Source of the DNA: Scandinavium goeteborgense
GTDB lineage: Bacteria; Pseudomonadota; Gammaproteobacteria; Enterobacterales; Enterobacteriaceae
Length of the DNA: 64,000 nucleotides
NCBI RefSeq assembly: GCF_003935895.2
Contig: NZ_CP054058.1
Coordinates: 3,577,177-3,641,176, forward strand
Direction: 5' to 3'
Made by a program: the position numbers and the translations under genes. The notes beneath the pieces are model-generated. The model was not told the origin of the DNA, ran no database searches, and was given only the letters and a program-made list of their open reading frames with translations. Shown here piece after piece: positions 41,409 through 51,634 of this stretch (position 1 is the first letter of the stretch; every line of letters begins with the position of its first letter).

Positions 41409-42371
41409 TTATTTCACAAAGTTATCGGTCACGTACTGACTGTAATCCGCCGCAACGGCAGGCACTTTGCCCTGCGCCTTCAGGAACTGGGCGGTGTCGA
41501 CAATCGCTTTGTTTACCGGGCCGTTAAGCTGCTGCGCCTGCTGGGGAGACGTCAGATAAGTATTGCCTTTCACCAATCCCGGCACATCCGCTTCCGGCAC
41601 GCCGCTCAGTTTTGCCAACTTATTGAGATTGTCCGGCTGTTTGAGCCAGCCTTCAGGGTTATCGATATATTGCTTCTGGGCCGCAATGGCGCTGCGGGCA
41701 AAGGCTTTCACCACCTCAGGATGCTGCTCGGCGAAATCTTTACGCACCACCCACACATCCAGCGTTGGCGAGCCCCACTGGCCCACTTGTGAAGAATCCG
41801 TCAGCACCGTGCCGTCTTTTTCCAGCGCGTTAACCGCAGGCGCCCAAACATAGGCCCCATCAATATCTCCACGCTGCCAGGCGGCGACAATCGCCGGGGG
41901 TTGCAGGTTCACAATCTGCACTTGGTTCGGTTTGATGCCCCAGTGTTTCAGTGCAGCCAGCAGGCTGTAGTGTGTGGTTGAGATAAACGGTACGGCGATG
42001 CGTTTGCCGATCAGATCTTGCGGTTTGCTGATGCCTTTTTTCACCACCAGCGCTTCAGAATTTCCGAGCTGCGAGGCGAGAAGGAACACTTCAATAGGCA
42101 CCTGCTGACTGGCGGCGACCGCCAGCGGGCTGGAGCCGATATTGCCAATCTGCACATCGCCGGAGGCCAGGGCGCGAACGACGCTCGCTCCGCTGTCGAA
42201 CTTCCGCCAGTCGACGGTCGCCCCGCTCTCTTTTGCAAAGGTGTTGTCCGCTTGCGCAACCTTGGCCGGTTCAGCGGATGTCTGATACGCGACGGTGACA
42301 TTCACCGCCTGCGCCTGGAAAGTGAGGAAGGCCAATGCGGCCAATAATGAAAGATGCGATGCGCGTGCCAT
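41409..42371 (-). CDS. tauA: Taurine-binding periplasmic protein TauA
   Basis: The substrate-binding subunit of the taurine importer, 320 residues with a signal peptide ([17 protein letters not shown], cut before [10 protein letters not shown]). Mature sequence is close to E. coli TauA throughout ([20 protein letters not shown]). The start at 42371 (MARASHLS) has GGGGAG upstream and gives the E. coli length; an ATG eight codons upstream is less likely. It heads the operon, which in E. coli needs the LysR activator Cbl under sulfate starvation; no Cbl site was located. Confidence 0.95.
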   Translation of the reverse strand: MARASHLSLLAALAFLTFQAQAVNVTVAYQTSAEPAKVAQADNTFAKESGATVDWRKFDSGASVVRALASGDVQIGNIGSSPLAVAASQQVPIEVFLLASQLGNSEALVVKKGISKPQDLIGKRIAVPFISTTHYSLLAALKHWGIKPNQVQIVNLQPPAIVAAWQRGDIDGAYVWAPAVNALEKDGTVLTDSSQVGQWGSPTLDVWVVRKDFAEQHPEVVKAFARSAIAAQKQYIDNPEGWLKQPDNLNKLAKLSGVPEADVPGLVKGNTYLTSPQQAQQLNGPVNKAIVDTAQFLKAQGKVPAVAADYSQYVTDNFVK

Positions 42372-42505
42372 GGTGTCTGCTCCCCTTGTTGTCATGGGCG
42401 CAGTATTTCCGGCAGCGGGGATTTGATAAAGGAATTAAAAATTCTGGCTAATGCCAATCTGTTTTTAGAAAAAAAGTGGCAAAGCTTAGTCGTAAAACGT
42501 CGAGT

Positions 42506-42592
42506 TCATCGCACCAGCGTCAGTTTCCCGCGACGGCGTGAAAGCTGCGGATACGGCGTGGATATCAGAAAAAGAAACGGTCGCCAGGCCAT
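42506..42592 (-). CDS. Possible 28-residue small protein
   Basis: An ATG at 42592 is preceded by a good ribosome-binding site (AGGAGAACATC before ATG) and opens a short frame: MAWRPFLFLISTPYPQLSRR, then RGKLTLVR and stop. It has a hydrophobic start and a basic end, like many small enterobacterial proteins or leader peptides. I do not recognise it. It points toward tauA on the same strand, ending about 135 bp before the tauA start, so it could be a leader or an independent gene. It is supported only by the start site and length. Confidence 0.35.
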   Translation of the reverse strand: MAWRPFLFLISTPYPQLSRRRGKLTLVR

Positions 42593-42907
42593 GATGTTCT
42601 CCTGCGGATTTTCTTAAATCATGCCCGCAGAAGGCCCACGCCGCCGTCAGCAAAAAGCCTGATCCGCGTAGGGAAAATCACCCTTTTAGCTCAGTGAAGC
42701 AGACAAAACCCTTACTTATTTTCCGTCATTTTTATCCCCCTCCATAATTTAAATTTAAATAAAAACCCTTTTGAAATCGCCGTTATTTATTTTTAAATAT
42801 CCAGGAATTTGTGCAATTTATTGATTTATGTTCCTCTATACACTGAAGGATATTATTGCCTTTTATAAATCTCGTATCGGCCGTTTTTCTTCCTGGAGTT
42901 TTTAATC
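42593..42907. other. Intergenic region upstream of the DUF3302 gene
   Basis: The left part is of ordinary composition; the right part (about 42710-42890) is very AT-rich and must contain the promoter of the DUF3302/HlyD pair. No gene was recognised. Confidence 0.45.
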
Positions 42908-43273
42908 ATGACCCTGGACTATGTTGCACTGGCAATACTGACTGCGGTAATTTTAATATTATTTTACGGAATCATTGCCATTCACGATATTCCGTATGAA
43001 ATCGCTAAAGAACGTAAACATCCTCATCAGGACGCTATCCACTACGCGGGCTGGGTTAGTTTATTTACCCTGCACGCGCTGTGGCCATTCCTGTGGATCT
43101 GGGCCACGCTGTGGCGTGAAGACCGGGGCTGGGGCATGCAAAGCGTCAGTGAAGATCAGCAAAATATGCATGTGCAAATGAACCATTTGCTTATTCAAAT
43201 CGATCAGCTTAAAAACCAAGTGAATGAATTAAAGCAAATTTCCGCACCGGCTAAGACTGAGGAGAAAAAATAA
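42908..43273 (+). CDS. DUF3302 inner-membrane protein (YiaW-like)
   Basis: A 121-residue protein with two membrane helices (VALAILTAVILILFYGIIAI, GWVSLFTLHALWPFLWIWAT) and a C-terminal coiled coil (NHLLIQIDQLKNQVNELKQ). It matches the YiaW family, always paired with a YiaV-type HlyD protein. The next gene starts 2 bp later. The pair may form an export or envelope complex; the function is not established. Confidence 0.85.
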   Translation: MTLDYVALAILTAVILILFYGIIAIHDIPYEIAKERKHPHQDAIHYAGWVSLFTLHALWPFLWIWATLWREDRGWGMQSVSEDQQNMHVQMNHLLIQIDQLKNQVNELKQISAPAKTEEKK

Positions 43274-43275
43274 TA

Positions 43276-44418
43276 ATGGAAACGTTATTACTGCTTACCT
43301 ACGCCGCTCTGTGCGTTATTATATTTAAGGTTTTTCGCATTCCATTAAATAAATGGACTGTGCCAACGGCCGTTCTCGGTGGCGTGGTATTTATCACCAT
43401 CGTTATACTGTTGATGAACTACAACTTCCCGTTCAGCGATATGGGTAAACAAGCGTACCGCACGGTGCCTATTGTTTCTCAGGTGCGCGGCAGGGTGATT
43501 GATGTGCCGGTCAAACCGAACACGCTGTTGAAGGAAGGCGATGTGCTGTTCCGCATCGATCCCACCATCTTTCAGGCCAAAGTGGATGACCTGCGCGCGC
43601 AGGTAAAAGAGGCCAGCCAAAACGCGCTGTCTCTGGATTCCGGGCTGGATCAGGCGCAGGCCGATCTCAACAAAGCCATCGCCGACCGCGATAAAGCGCA
43701 GCGTGAATATTCCCGCTACAACGAAGGCCACGCAAAGGGCGCATTTTCCGATCAGATGGTCGACACCCGTCGCCAGACCTATAAAGCCACCGAAGCTGCC
43801 GTCGTGGCCGCCAGGGCGCAGGTTGAACAGGCTAAAAACAACCTGAATTCCGTGGTTCACGGGCAGAATACCAAAGTTGCCTCGCTGTTAGCGCAGCTGA
43901 AGAAAGCGGAATTCAAACTGGAAAACACCGTTGTGCGCGCACCGTCTGCGGGCTACGTCAGTACCGTGGGTCTGCGTACCGGCACGATGTCTACCGCACT
44001 CGGTCTGGCACCGGTGATGACTTTTATTCCGCTTGAAGCTGACTCCAAAGACACTTATGTGGCCGCTTTCCGCCAGAACGCGGTACAGCGACTGCAGGCC
44101 GGCTATAAAGCCGAACTGCTGTTCCCGTCGATTCCGGGTACGGTATTCAGTGGGGAAGTGGTAGAAGTGTTACCGGCCATTGGTGAAAGCCAGTTCCAGG
44201 GACAGGGTAAGCTGCTGACAACGGCGGATGTGACCAGTCAGGGACGCGTGCTGGTGAAAGTGAAAGCTACCGATCCGCGACTGAAAGACTATCATCTGCC
44301 GCAGGGCGCTCAGGTTGAAATCGCCGTCTACTCAGACCATTTCAAAGACTTCGCATTGATTCGTAAGATTTTGATCCGTATGTCGAGCTGGGAAAGTTTC
44401 GTCTATCTCGATCACTAA
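43276..44418 (+). CDS. HlyD-family membrane fusion protein (YiaV-like)
   Basis: A 380-residue periplasmic adaptor. Two N-terminal membrane segments (LLLLTYAALCVIIFKVF, VLGGVVFITIVILLMNY) are followed by a biotinyl-lipoyl half (VSQVRGRVIDVPVKPNTLLKEGD), a long helical hairpin (about residues 105-205), the second lipoyl half (FKLENTVVRAPSAGYVS) and a beta-barrel domain. No cognate transporter or TolC-like gene is adjacent; the DUF3302 protein is its only partner, as in yiaWV. A terminator follows. Confidence 0.87.
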   Translation: METLLLLTYAALCVIIFKVFRIPLNKWTVPTAVLGGVVFITIVILLMNYNFPFSDMGKQAYRTVPIVSQVRGRVIDVPVKPNTLLKEGDVLFRIDPTIFQAKVDDLRAQVKEASQNALSLDSGLDQAQADLNKAIADRDKAQREYSRYNEGHAKGAFSDQMVDTRRQTYKATEAAVVAARAQVEQAKNNLNSVVHGQNTKVASLLAQLKKAEFKLENTVVRAPSAGYVSTVGLRTGTMSTALGLAPVMTFIPLEADSKDTYVAAFRQNAVQRLQAGYKAELLFPSIPGTVFSGEVVEVLPAIGESQFQGQGKLLTTADVTSQGRVLVKVKATDPRLKDYHLPQGAQVEIAVYSDHFKDFALIRKILIRMSSWESFVYLDH

Positions 44419-44425
44419 ATGCTGA

Positions 44426-44451
44426 CCCCTCCCGTCCGGGAGGGGATTTTT
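44426..44451 (+). terminator. Terminator after the HlyD-family gene
   Basis: CCCCTCCCG and CGGGAGGGG form a 9-bp stem with a two-base loop followed by ATTTTT. It lies just before the convergent diguanylate cyclase stop. Confidence 0.9.
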
Positions 44452-46156
44452 AGCTGTGTTCCGGCAGCCCGCAAATCTTGTCCCGCCCGGTTTTTTTCGC
44501 TTCGTACAGCGCCGCATCGGCTTCCGCTAATACCTCGCCTAACTCACGCATCCAGCCTGACGCCACGCCAAAACTGACCGTTATCGAGAAGGGTTCCCCT
44601 TTCGGGCCCTCAAAGCGCAGTTGACGAATTTCATTCTGAATACGGGTGGTGTAGCCGGTCACGTCTTCGTGGCCCGGTGTGCGGAAGACGACTGCAAACT
44701 CCTCGCCGCCCAGACGCGCGATAACATCCCCCGGACGACTGAATTTCTTCAGCGTGGTCGCCAGCGCCACCAGCACTTTGTCGCCAGTGGGGTGTCCCCA
44801 GGTATCGTTTACCAACTTGAAGTGATCGACATCCATCATAATCAGCCACGCCGGATGCTCATGCGTGGCCTGCGTTAGCAGATTTTCCGCCAGCACGTCG
44901 AATGCCCGGCGGTTAAACAGGTGCGTCAGCGGGTCTTCCTCGGACTGGCGCTGCAAGCGCTTACTCAGGATGGTTTGTTCGCGCAGCTGATCGCCCAGCG
45001 TGCCGAGGGAGGAAAACAGTTCCTGCACCTCTTCGGCGGTGCTTTCGCCCATCAGCGTATCCTGATGCTTCCCGGCAATGATCCCGGTGGCTATCTGGTT
45101 GAGGCGCAGAATCGGCTGAAGCACGCGGGAGCGGATATAGAAAATCAGCCCGGCCGTCAGCGCACAAAGCGCAGTCAGGATAATGACTATCACCAACAGA
45201 TGCATCAGGGCCCGGTTTTCTGCGTTGACGTAGTGCCTGTTCACCCCGGTCAAATAGGTGTTCAGCAGGGCATCGAAAGCATCCAGACTCTCGTGATAGC
45301 GCACCGCAAAGCTTTCGGCATCCACGCTATAAGGCTGATTGTTCACGCTTTCGGACTTGAGCTTATTCAGCATCGCCACGCCCTGCGATTCAAACTGCTG
45401 GCGCATATCATCCAGACGCTGTGAAAAACCGGGCAGATAGCTCGACTCTTCGCCCTGGGTGCGCAACAGCCACCACAGCAAGTCGATACGCTCCATACCG
45501 CGGCTCAATGCTTCCATATTGCTGAGCGGGATCGGCGTATGCGTGGCGAGAGGGATAAGCACCTGCGAGCCTAATCGCCCGGTCGCATCGCGCAGTTCAC
45601 CCAGCGACTGTGCACGCAAAATAGGGCCTAGCGCATTGGGCTCAAGCAGCAGAAACGATGAGGTATGCTGGAACAGCGCGGTGTGATAAAAGTCAGTCGC
45701 TTCGACCATCGCACTGATTGCACGCTGCGCTTCTTGTGGATCGCTCAGTACCTGATTTCGGTAGGTATCCACGCTCACGCGCGAATGTTCGAGCTGCTCG
45801 ACGGTCGCCTTCAGCAGGGCAGGAGAAAGAAGATTTTGCGGGATCCGCGCCAGATTACGGTCGGTTATCCGACGGCTGTCAGCAAGGGATTTCCAGGCCT
45901 GCGCTTTCCGCGCCATCGGGCTGAGCACCAGTTCATTGGCATAAGCGCGCTCGCTCGCCAGATCGTTGGAAACCTGCAAAACATGGTAGAAATCACCGAA
46001 CTGGATAACGTCATCCCGGGCGCTGTGCCAGGCATTCCATGACACGGAGAGCAGCCACCAGGACAAAATTGACGTCAGCACGATGCTGGCGATGGCCGAG
46101 CCCCACAGATAACGTAAAACGTTGGAAGGCGATGATGCTTTATTGAGTTTTTTCAT
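44450..46156 (-). CDS. Membrane-bound GGDEF diguanylate cyclase
   Basis: A 568-residue c-di-GMP synthase. It has an N-terminal helix (LWGSAIASIVLTSILSWWLL), a periplasmic sensor region of about 290 residues, a second helix (LLVIVIILTALCALTAGLIF), a HAMP-like linker, and a GGDEF domain from about residue 405. The active-site motif is GGEEF near residue 482, preceded five residues earlier by RPGD, an RxxD inhibitory I-site. Catalytic activity with product feedback is therefore expected. The ligand is unknown. E. coli DgcC at the proC locus is missing here, but this protein is a different architecture. Confidence 0.9.
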   Translation of the reverse strand: MKKLNKASSPSNVLRYLWGSAIASIVLTSILSWWLLSVSWNAWHSARDDVIQFGDFYHVLQVSNDLASERAYANELVLSPMARKAQAWKSLADSRRITDRNLARIPQNLLSPALLKATVEQLEHSRVSVDTYRNQVLSDPQEAQRAISAMVEATDFYHTALFQHTSSFLLLEPNALGPILRAQSLGELRDATGRLGSQVLIPLATHTPIPLSNMEALSRGMERIDLLWWLLRTQGEESSYLPGFSQRLDDMRQQFESQGVAMLNKLKSESVNNQPYSVDAESFAVRYHESLDAFDALLNTYLTGVNRHYVNAENRALMHLLVIVIILTALCALTAGLIFYIRSRVLQPILRLNQIATGIIAGKHQDTLMGESTAEEVQELFSSLGTLGDQLREQTILSKRLQRQSEEDPLTHLFNRRAFDVLAENLLTQATHEHPAWLIMMDVDHFKLVNDTWGHPTGDKVLVALATTLKKFSRPGDVIARLGGEEFAVVFRTPGHEDVTGYTTRIQNEIRQLRFEGPKGEPFSITVSFGVASGWMRELGEVLAEADAALYEAKKTGRDKICGLPEHS

Positions 46157-46409
46157 TGGGCAATCAGGCCATAAAATTCAGTAAAGGACAGCGGGTTACG
46201 CTTAGTCTATCCCAGCCAGGGGGGATCCGGACAGTTTCGTGCGCGATTTTCCGGCGATTTCCACGATATTCTTTTGTCGTGGACGCGGTTTGCTGAAGGC
46301 CATCAATGATGAATGTGATTCATAAAGGCTATCCTTTTACCTGCGATTATCTCATCGACCAAACCCGTTAATATACGTCCTGACCCCTTCCTCATCCAGA
46401 CGGATAATT

Positions 46410-47612
46410 ATGATTGATTCCCAGGCGCGATCGCGTTCGGCTTCCAGCGCGCCGACCGGCCTTTTATTTGTATTCATTCTCAGCGCGCTGATGGCAGTCA
46501 CGTCGCTGTCCACCGATATTTACTTGCCCGCAATGCCCCTCATGGCAAAGGATTTACAGGGCGATGCGGAACTGACCATCACCGGTTTTTTAATCGGCTT
46601 TTGCCTGGCTCAGCTGATTTGGGGGCCAATTAGCGATCGCTTTGGTCGACGTTTACCCTTGTTCATTGGCATGGCGCTGTTCGTCATCGGCTCCATCGGC
46701 TGCGCCTTGGCCACGGATATCGGGCAGATCGTGTTCTGGCGCGTGTTTCAGGCATTAGGCGCCTGCACCGGTCCGATGCTGGCTCGTGCGATGATCCGCG
46801 ATATCTTTAGTCGTACCCGCGCGGCATACATGCTTTCCACATTGATGCTTATCATGGCGGTTGCGCCGATCGCCGGGCCGCTGATTGGCGGGCAAATGAT
46901 CAAGATAACCTCATGGCACGCCATTTTTTGGCTGCTGGCGATCATTGGTGCATTGATGCTGACGTCCTTATTTTGGCTACCTGAAACTCTGCCGGAAGAA
47001 AAGCGCGTGCAGACCTCGTTCCTCGGGGCGTTTCGAAACTATTTCATCCTGTTGAAAAACACCCGCTATATGGGGTTCACGCTGAGTCTGACCTTCTATT
47101 ACGTGGCGGCCTACGCGTTTATTACCGGCTCGCCATTCGTGTACATCACCTATTTTGGCGTCGAGCCACAGCATTACGGCTGGTTATTTGCGGTGAATAT
47201 CGTCGGCCTGATGGCGGTCAGCATGATCAACCGAAAACTGGTGCATCGCTACCCGCTGGAGAAACTGCTGACGTTCGCGGTTCTGGTCGCCGCCGTTGCC
47301 GCCGTCGGGCTTGCGGTCGTCGCCGGGCTGAATATCGGCGGGATCAGCCTGATCGCCGGGTCAATATTCGTGTTCTTTTCCATGAACGGCATCATCGCCG
47401 CGACGTCGACTGCCTGCGCGCTGGATGCCGTTCCCGGTGCCACCGGCTCGGCCTCCGCATTGATGGGCTCGCTGCAGTACGGCAGCGGCATTATTTCCTC
47501 ACTGCTGCTGGCGTTTATGCGCGACGGTACGCCGTGGACCATGGCCTGGATTATGGCCGCCTTCAGCCTCGCCAGCGCCGCCATGGCGCTGACCACCACG
47601 CTAAAAAAATAA
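46410..47612 (+). CDS. Bcr/CflA-family MFS drug exporter
   Basis: A 400-residue, 12-helix DHA1 transporter. Family marks are LSTDIYLPAMPLMAKDLQ in helix 1, WGPISDRFGRRLPLFIG in loop 2-3, and VAPIAGPLIGGQM (motif C of antiporters). Relatives export bicyclomycin, chloramphenicol or sulfonamides; the substrate here is unknown. Divergent from the diguanylate cyclase, with 253 bp between. Confidence 0.87.
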   Translation: MIDSQARSRSASSAPTGLLFVFILSALMAVTSLSTDIYLPAMPLMAKDLQGDAELTITGFLIGFCLAQLIWGPISDRFGRRLPLFIGMALFVIGSIGCALATDIGQIVFWRVFQALGACTGPMLARAMIRDIFSRTRAAYMLSTLMLIMAVAPIAGPLIGGQMIKITSWHAIFWLLAIIGALMLTSLFWLPETLPEEKRVQTSFLGAFRNYFILLKNTRYMGFTLSLTFYYVAAYAFITGSPFVYITYFGVEPQHYGWLFAVNIVGLMAVSMINRKLVHRYPLEKLLTFAVLVAAVAAVGLAVVAGLNIGGISLIAGSIFVFFSMNGIIAATSTACALDAVPGATGSASALMGSLQYGSGIISSLLLAFMRDGTPWTMAWIMAAFSLASAAMALTTTLKK

Positions 47613-47790
47613 GCCACCGGGCGCTTCACCGCGCCCTCCCGTCCTTGGATTGATGCATTTCCTTCATGACTGCAATCGCGATTTAAGAATAATCCCGCGT
47701 CCAGTGCCGTCTATGCTTAATGTTTAAAAAACCAACACGTCGTTCGTATCTGATTCTGAATCCACGCATTGTGAATACCGGAGGCCTGGC

Positions 47791-48480
47791 ATGAGCAACC
47801 AAGGCGAGATCCCTGAAAATAACCATCCGGGTCAATCTCAACATCCCGATTTTAGTCTGTCGCGCCGGACGTTATTAAAAGTGGGCGCGGCTACCGCAGC
47901 CACGGCAGCGGTTCCACCGGGTACGGCCCTGGCCCAACCCACGCGCGCGGTGACACCTGCGCCTGAAATTCTGCCCCTCACCCTGAAAGTGAACGGTAAA
48001 AGCCACCAGCTTGACGTCGATACGCGCACCACATTGCTGGATGCGCTGCGCGAAAACCTGCACCTCACCGGCACCAAAAAGGGCTGCGACCACGGGCAAT
48101 GTGGGGCGTGTACGGTGCTGGTTGACGGTCGCAGGCTTAATGCCTGCCTGACGCTAGCGGTGATGCATCAGGATGCAGAAATCACCACCATCGAAGGCCT
48201 CGGTACGCCTGACAACCTGCACCCGATGCAGGCGGCATTTATCAAACACGATGGCTACCAGTGCGGCTACTGCACGCCGGGGCAAATCTGTTCCTCAGTG
48301 GCAGTGCTGAAAGAAATAGACGCTGGCATCCCGAGCCACGTCACACTGGATTTAGTGTCGTCGCCTGAGATGACGGATGAGGAAATTCGCGAACGCATGA
48401 GCGGCAATATCTGCCGCTGCGGAGCGTACTCCAACATTCTGGCCGCCATCAAAGACGCCGCCGGGGAGGTGAAATCATGA
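47791..48480 (+). CDS. paoA: Aldehyde oxidoreductase [2Fe-2S] subunit PaoA
   Basis: The iron-sulfur subunit of periplasmic PaoABC, which detoxifies aromatic aldehydes. The 229-residue product has a Tat signal ([18 protein letters not shown]), the plant-type cluster ([22 protein letters not shown]) and the second cluster ([20 protein letters not shown]). The Tat signal carries the folded complex outward. It is the first gene, overlapping paoB by 4 bp. Confidence 0.95.
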   Translation: MSNQGEIPENNHPGQSQHPDFSLSRRTLLKVGAATAATAAVPPGTALAQPTRAVTPAPEILPLTLKVNGKSHQLDVDTRTTLLDALRENLHLTGTKKGCDHGQCGACTVLVDGRRLNACLTLAVMHQDAEITTIEGLGTPDNLHPMQAAFIKHDGYQCGYCTPGQICSSVAVLKEIDAGIPSHVTLDLVSSPEMTDEEIRERMSGNICRCGAYSNILAAIKDAAGEVKS

Positions 48481-49433
48481 AGGCTTTCACCTATGAACGC
48501 GTGAAAACGCCGGCAGAGGCGGCGGCCAGTGCCCGACGTTCCAGCGGGTCGAAATTTATCGCCGGGGGAACCAATCTGCTCGATTTGATGAAGCTGGAGA
48601 TCGAGACCCCGGTACACCTTATCGACGTCAATGGCCTGGCCCTGAATCACATCGATGCCACCGACGAGGGCGGATTGCGCATCGGTGCGCTGGTTCGCAA
48701 CACCGATTTAGCCGCTGACCCACGCGTACGTCGGGACTACGCAGTACTGGCCAGAGCATTGCTGGCGGGCGCATCCGGCCAACTGCGCAATCAGGCCACC
48801 ACCGCGGGCAACCTGCTGCAACGCACCCGCTGTCCTTATTTCTACGATACCAACCAACCCTGCAACAAACGCCTGCCCGGCAGCGGCTGTGCGGCGCTTG
48901 AGGGCTTTAGCCGTCAGCACGCGGTGGTCGGTGCCAGTGAAGCCTGTATTGCCACGCATCCCAGCGATATGGCGGTGGCGATGCGCGTGCTGGACGCGAC
49001 AGTGGAAACCGTCGATCCGGACGGAAAGGAACGCAAAATACCGATCGCCGATTTTTATCGCGCGCCGGGCAACACCCCGCATCGTGAAACCGTCCTGACA
49101 CCGGGGGAACTGATCGTCGCGGTGACGCTGCCTGCGCCGCTTGGCGGCACGCATATCTACCGTAAAGTGCGCGACCGCGCCTCTTATGCGTTTGCGCTGG
49201 TGTCGGTGGCTGCCGTGGTGCTGCCCGATGGCAGCGGACGCGTGGCGTTTGGCGGCGTGGCGCATAAACCCTGGCGGCAGGCAGAAGCCGACGCGCAAAT
49301 CCCACACGGGGCGCAGGCGGTGTATGACCAGCTTTTTAGCCACGCGCACCCCACGCCTGAAAATGCATTCAAGCTGACGCTGGCGAAGCGTACGCTCGCC
49401 TCCGCGCTGACCGAAGCGAGGGCCCGGACATGA
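48477..49433 (+). CDS. paoB: Aldehyde oxidoreductase FAD subunit PaoB
   Basis: The 318-residue FAD-binding subunit. FAD-binding stretches are [13 protein letters not shown] and [16 protein letters not shown]. The cysteine-rich insertion [20 protein letters not shown] is where E. coli PaoB carries an extra [4Fe-4S] cluster, so that feature is retained. It overlaps paoA and paoC by 4 bp each. Confidence 0.95.
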   Translation: MKAFTYERVKTPAEAAASARRSSGSKFIAGGTNLLDLMKLEIETPVHLIDVNGLALNHIDATDEGGLRIGALVRNTDLAADPRVRRDYAVLARALLAGASGQLRNQATTAGNLLQRTRCPYFYDTNQPCNKRLPGSGCAALEGFSRQHAVVGASEACIATHPSDMAVAMRVLDATVETVDPDGKERKIPIADFYRAPGNTPHRETVLTPGELIVAVTLPAPLGGTHIYRKVRDRASYAFALVSVAAVVLPDGSGRVAFGGVAHKPWRQAEADAQIPHGAQAVYDQLFSHAHPTPENAFKLTLAKRTLASALTEARART

Positions 49434-51625
49434 AATTTGATAAACCCGCAGGCCAAAACCCGATTGATAATCTTACCGTTGTCGGGCAGCCCCACGACCG
49501 CATTGATGGTCCACTGAAAACCACTGGCCGCGCGCACTACGCCTATGAATGGCATGACCTCGCCGACAACGTGGCGTATGGCTATGTGGTTGGCGCGGCG
49601 ATTGCCAAAGGGCGAATCACCGCCATGGACATTGAGGCGGCGAAAACCGCGCCCGGCGTACTGACCGTGGTCACCGCAGGCAACGCCGGACCGCTCGGAA
49701 AAGGGAGTAAAAATACCGCCAGGCTGCTCGGCAGCCCGGTGATTGAACACTATCATCAGGCCGTGGCGCTGGTGGTCGCCGAGACGTTTGAGCAGGCGCG
49801 CGCGGCGGCGGCGCTGGTGAACGTGGAATATAGCCGGGATGCCGGGGCCTATTCGTTAGCGGACGAAAAACCCGCCGCGACCGCGCCGGAAGGCGAGGAG
49901 GATAAAAACGTCGGCGATTTTGATGCTGCCTGGTCAACGGCGGCGGTAAAACTGGACGCCACCTACACCACGCCCGATCAGAGCCATATGGCGATGGAGC
50001 CGCATGCCTCGATGGCGGTCTGGGAGGGCGAAAAGCTGACCGTCTGGACCTCAAATCAGATGATCAACTGGTGCCACACCGACCTGGCGGAAACCCTGAA
50101 GTTGCCGATGGAAAACGTGCGGATAATCTGCCCGTATATCGGCGGTGGATTTGGCGGGAAGCTGTTTTTACGCAGCGATGCTCTGCTGGCGGCGCTCGGC
50201 GCTCGAGCGATAAAACGCCCGGTGAAAGTCATGCTGCCGAGACCCGTCATTCCCAATAACACAACGCATCGCCCGGCGACCATTCAGCATATTCAGATTG
50301 GCTGCGACAGCGACGGCAAAATCACCGCCATCGCACATGAAAGCTGCTCCGGCAATCTTTCCGGCGGCGCGCCTGAGACCGCCGTTCAGCAGACAGAACT
50401 GCTCTACGCGGGGGCGAATCGCCACACTGCTTTGCGACTGGCAAAACTTAATCTGCCGGAAGGCAACGCCATGCGCGCGCCCGGTGAAGCGCCGGGGCTA
50501 ATGGCGCTGGAAATTGCGATCGACGAACTGGCCGAAAAAGCCGGCATCGACCCGGTGGAGTTCCGCATCCTGAATGACACCCAGGTTGACCCAGCCAATC
50601 CTGAGCGTCGTTTCTCGCGCCGCCAGCTGGTGGAGTGTCTGCGCACCGGCGCGGAACACTTCGGCTGGAAACAGCGTAATGCGACGCCCGCTCAGGTCCG
50701 CGATGGACGCTGGTTGATCGGCCTGGGCGTGGCGGCGGGTTTTCGTAACAATCTGCTGACAAAATCCGGCGCGCGCGTGCATCTGGATGGCAACGGCAAC
50801 GTGACGGTGGAAACGGACATGACCGATATCGGGACCGGCAGCTACACCATCATCGCCCAGACGGCGGCGGAAATGCTCGGCGTACCGATGGCAAAAATTG
50901 ACGTCCGGCTGGGCGATTCCCGCTTCCCGATCTCCGCCGGTTCCGGTGGCCAATGGGGCGCTAACACGTCGACGGCGGGCGTGTATGCCGCCTGCGTGAA
51001 GCTGCGTGAAGCCATCGCCCACAAGCTGGGTTTTGACGCAGCGCAGGCGCATTTCGCCAACCAGGAAATCATCGCGGGCGACAGGCATATCAAACTCAGC
51101 GAGGCGGCGTCAGACGGGACATTAACCGCCGAAGACACCATCGAATTTGGCTCCCTCGACAAGCAGTATCAGCAGTCGACGTTTGCCGGGCATTTTGTCG
51201 AAGTGGGCGTGGATTCCGCGACCGGCGAAGTCCGGGTCCGACGAATGCTGGCAGTCTGCGCGGCAGGACGCATTCTTAACCCGAAAACCGCGCGCAGTCA
51301 GGTAATTGGCGCGATGACCATGGGCCTTGGCGGGGCGTTGATGGAAGAACTGGCGGTCGATACGCGGCTGGGGTATTTCGTCAATCACGATATGGCGGGC
51401 TACGAAGTGCCGGTTCACGCCGATGTTCCGGAGCAGGAAGTGATTTTCCTTGAGGACACCGATCCGATTTCATCGCCGATGAAAGCCAAAGGGGTCGGCG
51501 AACTGGGGCTGTGCGGGGTCAGCGCGGCGATCGCCAACGCGGTGTATAACGCCACGGGCGTGCGGGTGCGCGATTACCCGGTCACGCTGGATAAATATCT
51601 CAGCGCCCTGCCGGACGTGGTGTAA
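49430..51625 (+). CDS. paoC: Aldehyde oxidoreductase molybdenum subunit PaoC
   Basis: The 731-residue catalytic subunit carrying molybdopterin cytosine dinucleotide. Marks of the xanthine oxidase family are present: [37 protein letters not shown], and the catalytic Glu in [15 protein letters not shown] near residue 692. The N-terminus has no signal because PaoA carries the complex out by Tat. PaoD follows after 9 bp. Confidence 0.95.
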   Translation: MKFDKPAGQNPIDNLTVVGQPHDRIDGPLKTTGRAHYAYEWHDLADNVAYGYVVGAAIAKGRITAMDIEAAKTAPGVLTVVTAGNAGPLGKGSKNTARLLGSPVIEHYHQAVALVVAETFEQARAAAALVNVEYSRDAGAYSLADEKPAATAPEGEEDKNVGDFDAAWSTAAVKLDATYTTPDQSHMAMEPHASMAVWEGEKLTVWTSNQMINWCHTDLAETLKLPMENVRIICPYIGGGFGGKLFLRSDALLAALGARAIKRPVKVMLPRPVIPNNTTHRPATIQHIQIGCDSDGKITAIAHESCSGNLSGGAPETAVQQTELLYAGANRHTALRLAKLNLPEGNAMRAPGEAPGLMALEIAIDELAEKAGIDPVEFRILNDTQVDPANPERRFSRRQLVECLRTGAEHFGWKQRNATPAQVRDGRWLIGLGVAAGFRNNLLTKSGARVHLDGNGNVTVETDMTDIGTGSYTIIAQTAAEMLGVPMAKIDVRLGDSRFPISAGSGGQWGANTSTAGVYAACVKLREAIAHKLGFDAAQAHFANQEIIAGDRHIKLSEAASDGTLTAEDTIEFGSLDKQYQQSTFAGHFVEVGVDSATGEVRVRRMLAVCAAGRILNPKTARSQVIGAMTMGLGGALMEELAVDTRLGYFVNHDMAGYEVPVHADVPEQEVIFLEDTDPISSPMKAKGVGELGLCGVSAAIANAVYNATGVRVRDYPVTLDKYLSALPDVV

Positions 51626-51634
51626 GGAGACGCG

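Noticed and set aside
42354..42617. An 87-codon plus-strand frame upstream of tauA
   Set aside because: It overlaps the tauA start on the other strand and has no ribosome-binding site or family resemblance.
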